DNA of 41,674 nucleotides, taken from positions 1 to 41,674 of the forward strand of contig CAKRQU010000015.1 in NCBI GenBank assembly GCA_934394585.1, read 5' to 3'. Each line of letters starts with the position of its first letter. Positions within the stretch are counted from its first letter, which is position 1. Below, one piece after another: positions 41,475 through 41,674 of the stretch. Origin of the DNA: an uncultured Eubacteriales bacterium (GTDB lineage: Bacteria > Bacillota > Clostridia > Oscillospirales > CAG-272). The notes beneath the pieces were generated by a model. It was given only the letters and a program-made list of their open reading frames with translations. It was not told where the DNA came from and ran no database searches. The position numbers and the translations under genes were made by a program.

Positions 41475-41674
41475 CAAAAGTCAAAAAGAGGAAAGTAACT
41501 CCTGTCTCGGCGACGCCGACACACACGCTGCGCGTATGTGTCAATTCCTCTTTTAAACTCTTTCTTTGTCGCCTCGCGGCGACTCGTGCGAACATACTGC
41601 CCCGACAGTCCGACCATAGACTAAACCGGAAGTATGGTTCAGACCCCCGCTTAACACAGACTTTAGTCTGTTCA
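41475..41674 (+). repeat. Intergenic repeat element, core copy F (first 200 bp, cut by window end)
   Basis: It matches the first part of copy C, including the insertion inside the terminal hairpin loop with TCGGC/GCCGA and GACACA/TGTGTC stems. The small hairpin is CACAGAC/GTCTGTT (41655-41672), where a G-C pair of copy B has become A-T. The rest lies beyond the window. Confidence 0.8.

Overview
The window looks like the replication-origin region of a Gram-positive, low-to-mid GC bacterium of the class Clostridia (Firmicutes/Bacillota). The reasons are the dnaA-dnaN-recF-remB-gyrB-gyrA order, the mnmG-rsmG-noc-soj-parB block with parS sites, the yicC-remA-gmk-rpoZ-priA-def-fmt-rsmB-rlmN-prpC-prkC-rsgA operon, strong AAAGGAGG-type ribosome binding sites, and an S-layer-homology surface protein. 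No rRNA or tRNA gene was seen. The genus cannot be fixed by eye; a gut or environmental clostridial genome, perhaps an uncultured one, is the best guess.

Layout. 1-4673 (minus): a very large SLH-domain surface protein that runs off the left edge, preceded by a sigma-A-type promoter and four TTACA repeats at an exact 11-bp period. 5739-11810 (minus): a two-helix membrane protein, parB, soj/parA, two parS sites, a noc-like parB paralogue, rsmG and mnmG. 12594-18916 (minus): recX, recA, gyrA, gyrB. 19740-25072 (minus): remB, recF, dnaN, a predicted oriC (22388-22837) and dnaA. 25262-26029 (plus): a ymdB-type phosphodiesterase. 26762-38204 (minus): a compact twelve-gene housekeeping operon from yicC to rsgA, carrying translation-maturation enzymes plus the PrkC/PrpC kinase-phosphatase pair; it faces the origin, so it would be replicated head-on. 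38435-41346: an HtrA-type protease (plus), a small lipoprotein (minus) and an HdeD-like membrane protein (plus).

The most unusual feature is a multi-copy intergenic element. A conserved core of about 462 bp occurs six times (copies A-F at 5131, 12159, 19085, 23086, 26195 and 41475; B is truncated and F is cut by the window edge). It occupies six of the large gene-free gaps. Each core is bordered by arrays of small hairpin cassettes whose stems change sequence but stay paired. The core has 9- to 11-bp internal stems, some supported by compensatory or wobble changes between copies, and imperfect inverted ends. It encodes no convincing protein. It could be a family of structured RNAs, a non-autonomous mobile element, or both. 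Copies A and D read as identical, face opposite ways and bracket about 17.5 kb including the origin-proximal genes. Copy D lies inside the dnaA-dnaN interval beside the DnaA boxes.

Functionally the window combines initiation (DnaA, oriC, DnaN), recombination and topology (RecF, RecA, RecX, gyrase, PriA), chromosome segregation (ParA/ParB/Noc/parS), translation quality and rRNA/tRNA modification (MnmG, RsmG, RsmB, RlmN, Fmt, Def, RsgA), signalling (PrkC without PASTA repeats, PrpC, RemA/RemB) and envelope functions.
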